Part shown: positions 63,011 to 64,000 of the stretch, one piece after another
Layout of the letters: every line of letters starts with the position of its first letter
Position numbering within the stretch: position 1 is the first letter of the stretch
IMG/VR virus record: IMGVR_UViG_3300027833_001310
Coordinates: 1 to 64,000 of that record
DNA length: 64,000 bases
Reading direction: 5' to 3' (one strand)
From: a virus
Translations under genes and position numbers: made by a program
Notes under the pieces: model-generated
Told to the model about the DNA's origin: nothing
Databases searched by the model: none
What the model saw: the letters and a program-made list of their open reading frames with translations, nothing else

Positions 63011-64000
63011 TATCCTGTTGGCTTCCCTGTTCCAAAGTTTAATCTACTGAATTCCATTCTGTCAACTAGTTTGAGAGCATTACCAATTCGGTCAATAGCA
63101 ACAAAGCCTTCACCACTTGTGGCTTTAAATCCTTCACCATCTGCGGCAAACGTTTGTGTACTTTGTAATTTTCCTAACTTTGCTATGATTACAAGTTTTG
63201 CTTTAATAAGCATCAAGTATAAATCATACACTGCTGTAATTTCAGCAGCATGTTGTTTAATGAATGCTACAGTCTTAACCATACTATCTGTTTTAGCATC
63301 TTTAGTTTTTTGCATTTTAACTTTATCAATTTCTTTTGTAGACCTGTCGATCCATTTTACAACAAATTCTTTTGCTAAACTTTCAGGGGAGCCAAAGTCT
63401 CCTGCTCTAATCTTATTGTTTACTGTGGCTTTTAGTTGTTGTAAGAAATCTTTACCTACTAAGTCGTTGCCTTTCTCTAACCAATTAAACACATCTTTAC
63501 TAATTTGCTTAGTGTAAGTGTCGGCGGCTTTGATAGTTGCTAATACTTCTGCTGATTCTTCAGCAGTCATTGTTACTGTACCTGATACATCTTTGATGTT
63601 TGCATCAGTTTGCCAAACACTAGATGTACTACCTAATCTAGTTGAATCAAATCCAAATGATGCTGTTGTATCTGCTAGTGTTGGTCCGCCTGCATACTCT
63701 GTATGCCACACTATACCTAGATCAGCACTTAGCATTTGCTGTGCTAGTTCACTGTCCTTTGGTAAAGCATAAGCAAGAGTATTAGGCTTAAAATATATTA
63801 AGGCTTCTCCATCATGATTCATTTCTTTGATGTCGCCTTTTTGAAACATCATGTCGCCTTGTGCAACTGTGTCCCAATTCAATTTGCTTAAATGTTTTAA
63901 ACAATTTTTTAATTTGATTCGTAAACCACTGCCGTCTTTGTCACCTTTGTCTGCGTGATAGTTGTCAATGTCTTGGTCAGTAAAGTTTAGTTTTGCTTTT
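63010..64000 (-). CDS. DUF6267-like phage protein, N-terminus beyond the window
   Basis: The coding frame continues without stop to base 64000 (KAKLNFTDQDIDNYHADKGD is read just inside the edge), so the apparent ATG-like codon at 63882 (TTG) is internal. About 330 residues are seen. The motifs GLRIKLKNCL, VAQGDMMFQKGDI, IYFKPNTLAYALPKDSELA and LGIVWHTEYAGG resemble the DUF6267-type family of marine T4-like phages. A nucleotidyltransferase/ligase-like core has been suggested by such motifs but I cannot confirm it. The 5' end is missing. Confidence 0.65.
   Translation of the reverse strand, partial: KAKLNFTDQDIDNYHADKGDKDGSGLRIKLKNCLKHLSKLNWDTVAQGDMMFQKGDIKEMNHDGEALIYFKPNTLAYALPKDSELAQQMLSADLGIVWHTEYAGGPTLADTTASFGFDSTRLGSTSSVWQTDANIKDVSGTVTMTAEESAEVLATIKAADTYTKQISKDVFNWLEKGNDLVGKDFLQQLKATVNNKIRAGDFGSPESLAKEFVVKWIDRSTKEIDKVKMQKTKDAKTDSMVKTVAFIKQHAAEITAVYDLYLMLIKAKLVIIAKLGKLQSTQTFAADGEGFKATSGEGFVAIDRIGNALKLVDRMEFSRLNFGTGKPTG

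Noticed and set aside
1-64000. CRISPR array, insertion sequences or integrase
   Set aside because: No regularly spaced repeats, transposase or integrase motifs seen in the window.
1-64000. Cyanophage assignment
   Set aside because: T4-like marine families, PDF and nrdAB are present, but no photosynthesis or carbon-metabolism genes typical of cyanophages appear, so host assignment is left open.

Overview
The window looks like part of the genome of a large, AT-rich, marine T4-like tailed phage (myovirus), not a bacterial chromosome. Support: densely packed short genes with 1-4 nt overlaps; T4-type late promoters (GATAAATA/TATAAATA) in front of virion genes and host sigma70-type promoters (TTGACA, 16-17 nt, TATAAT) in front of metabolic and tRNA genes; ten CCA-encoding tRNAs; phage-type class Ia NrdAB, PAAR, a Mtd-type tail-fibre N-terminus, and many T4-like marine phage hypothetical families. 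No photosynthesis genes are present, so a heterotrophic (for example SAR11-like) host is more likely than a cyanobacterium, but the host cannot be fixed from this window.

Layout. 1-9.95 kb, minus strand: a truncated cytidylyltransferase, ribosomal protein bS21, ClpX, two coiled-coil/membrane proteins, a QueD-like protein, thermonuclease, sulfotransferase, SleB-type endolysin candidate, Sm-like protein, glycosyltransferase, UV endonuclease, tRNA-Glu and a structured RNA. 10.0-20.3 kb, plus strand: late genes (two related virion proteins, packaged-protein candidates, dioxygenase-like genes, a nucleotidyltransferase polyprotein). 20.3-23.2 kb, minus: a five-gene early operon with peptide deformylase and a GH6-family glycoside hydrolase. 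23.2-30.2 kb, minus: a sugar/glycan cluster (nucleotidyltransferase, cupin, PMM2-type phosphatase/mutase, GDPD-like, SGNH, glycosyltransferase-like, dioxygenase-like). 28.4-35.5 kb: nine tRNAs in four groups interleaved with small genes, DexA-like exonuclease and two glycosyltransferases. 35.5-41.9 kb: lipase, PP-loop protein, subtilase, PAAR and a chain of tiny membrane proteins. 42.0-49.5 kb: Sm-like, NrdB, NrdA, tail fibre and RecB-like nuclease. 49.5-64 kb, minus: mainly late genes for virion or packaged proteins, including superoxide dismutase and a 1622-residue amidoligase/nuclease.

Main idea. Many late proteins begin with a short peptide of the form M-K/R-x3-5-(I/L)-x-E, resembling the T4 capsid-targeting sequence that the prohead protease cuts after (L/I)xE. 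Carriers include a superoxide dismutase, an amidoligase plus PD-(D/E)XK nuclease giant protein, highly basic small proteins, and long acidic proteins whose modules are separated by repeated ELNxIRxxAG linkers. This suggests a capsid-packaged set of enzymes and DNA-binding proteins delivered with the genome. Separately, at least nine late genes have the late promoter exactly 5 nt before the start codon, which predicts leaderless late mRNAs.
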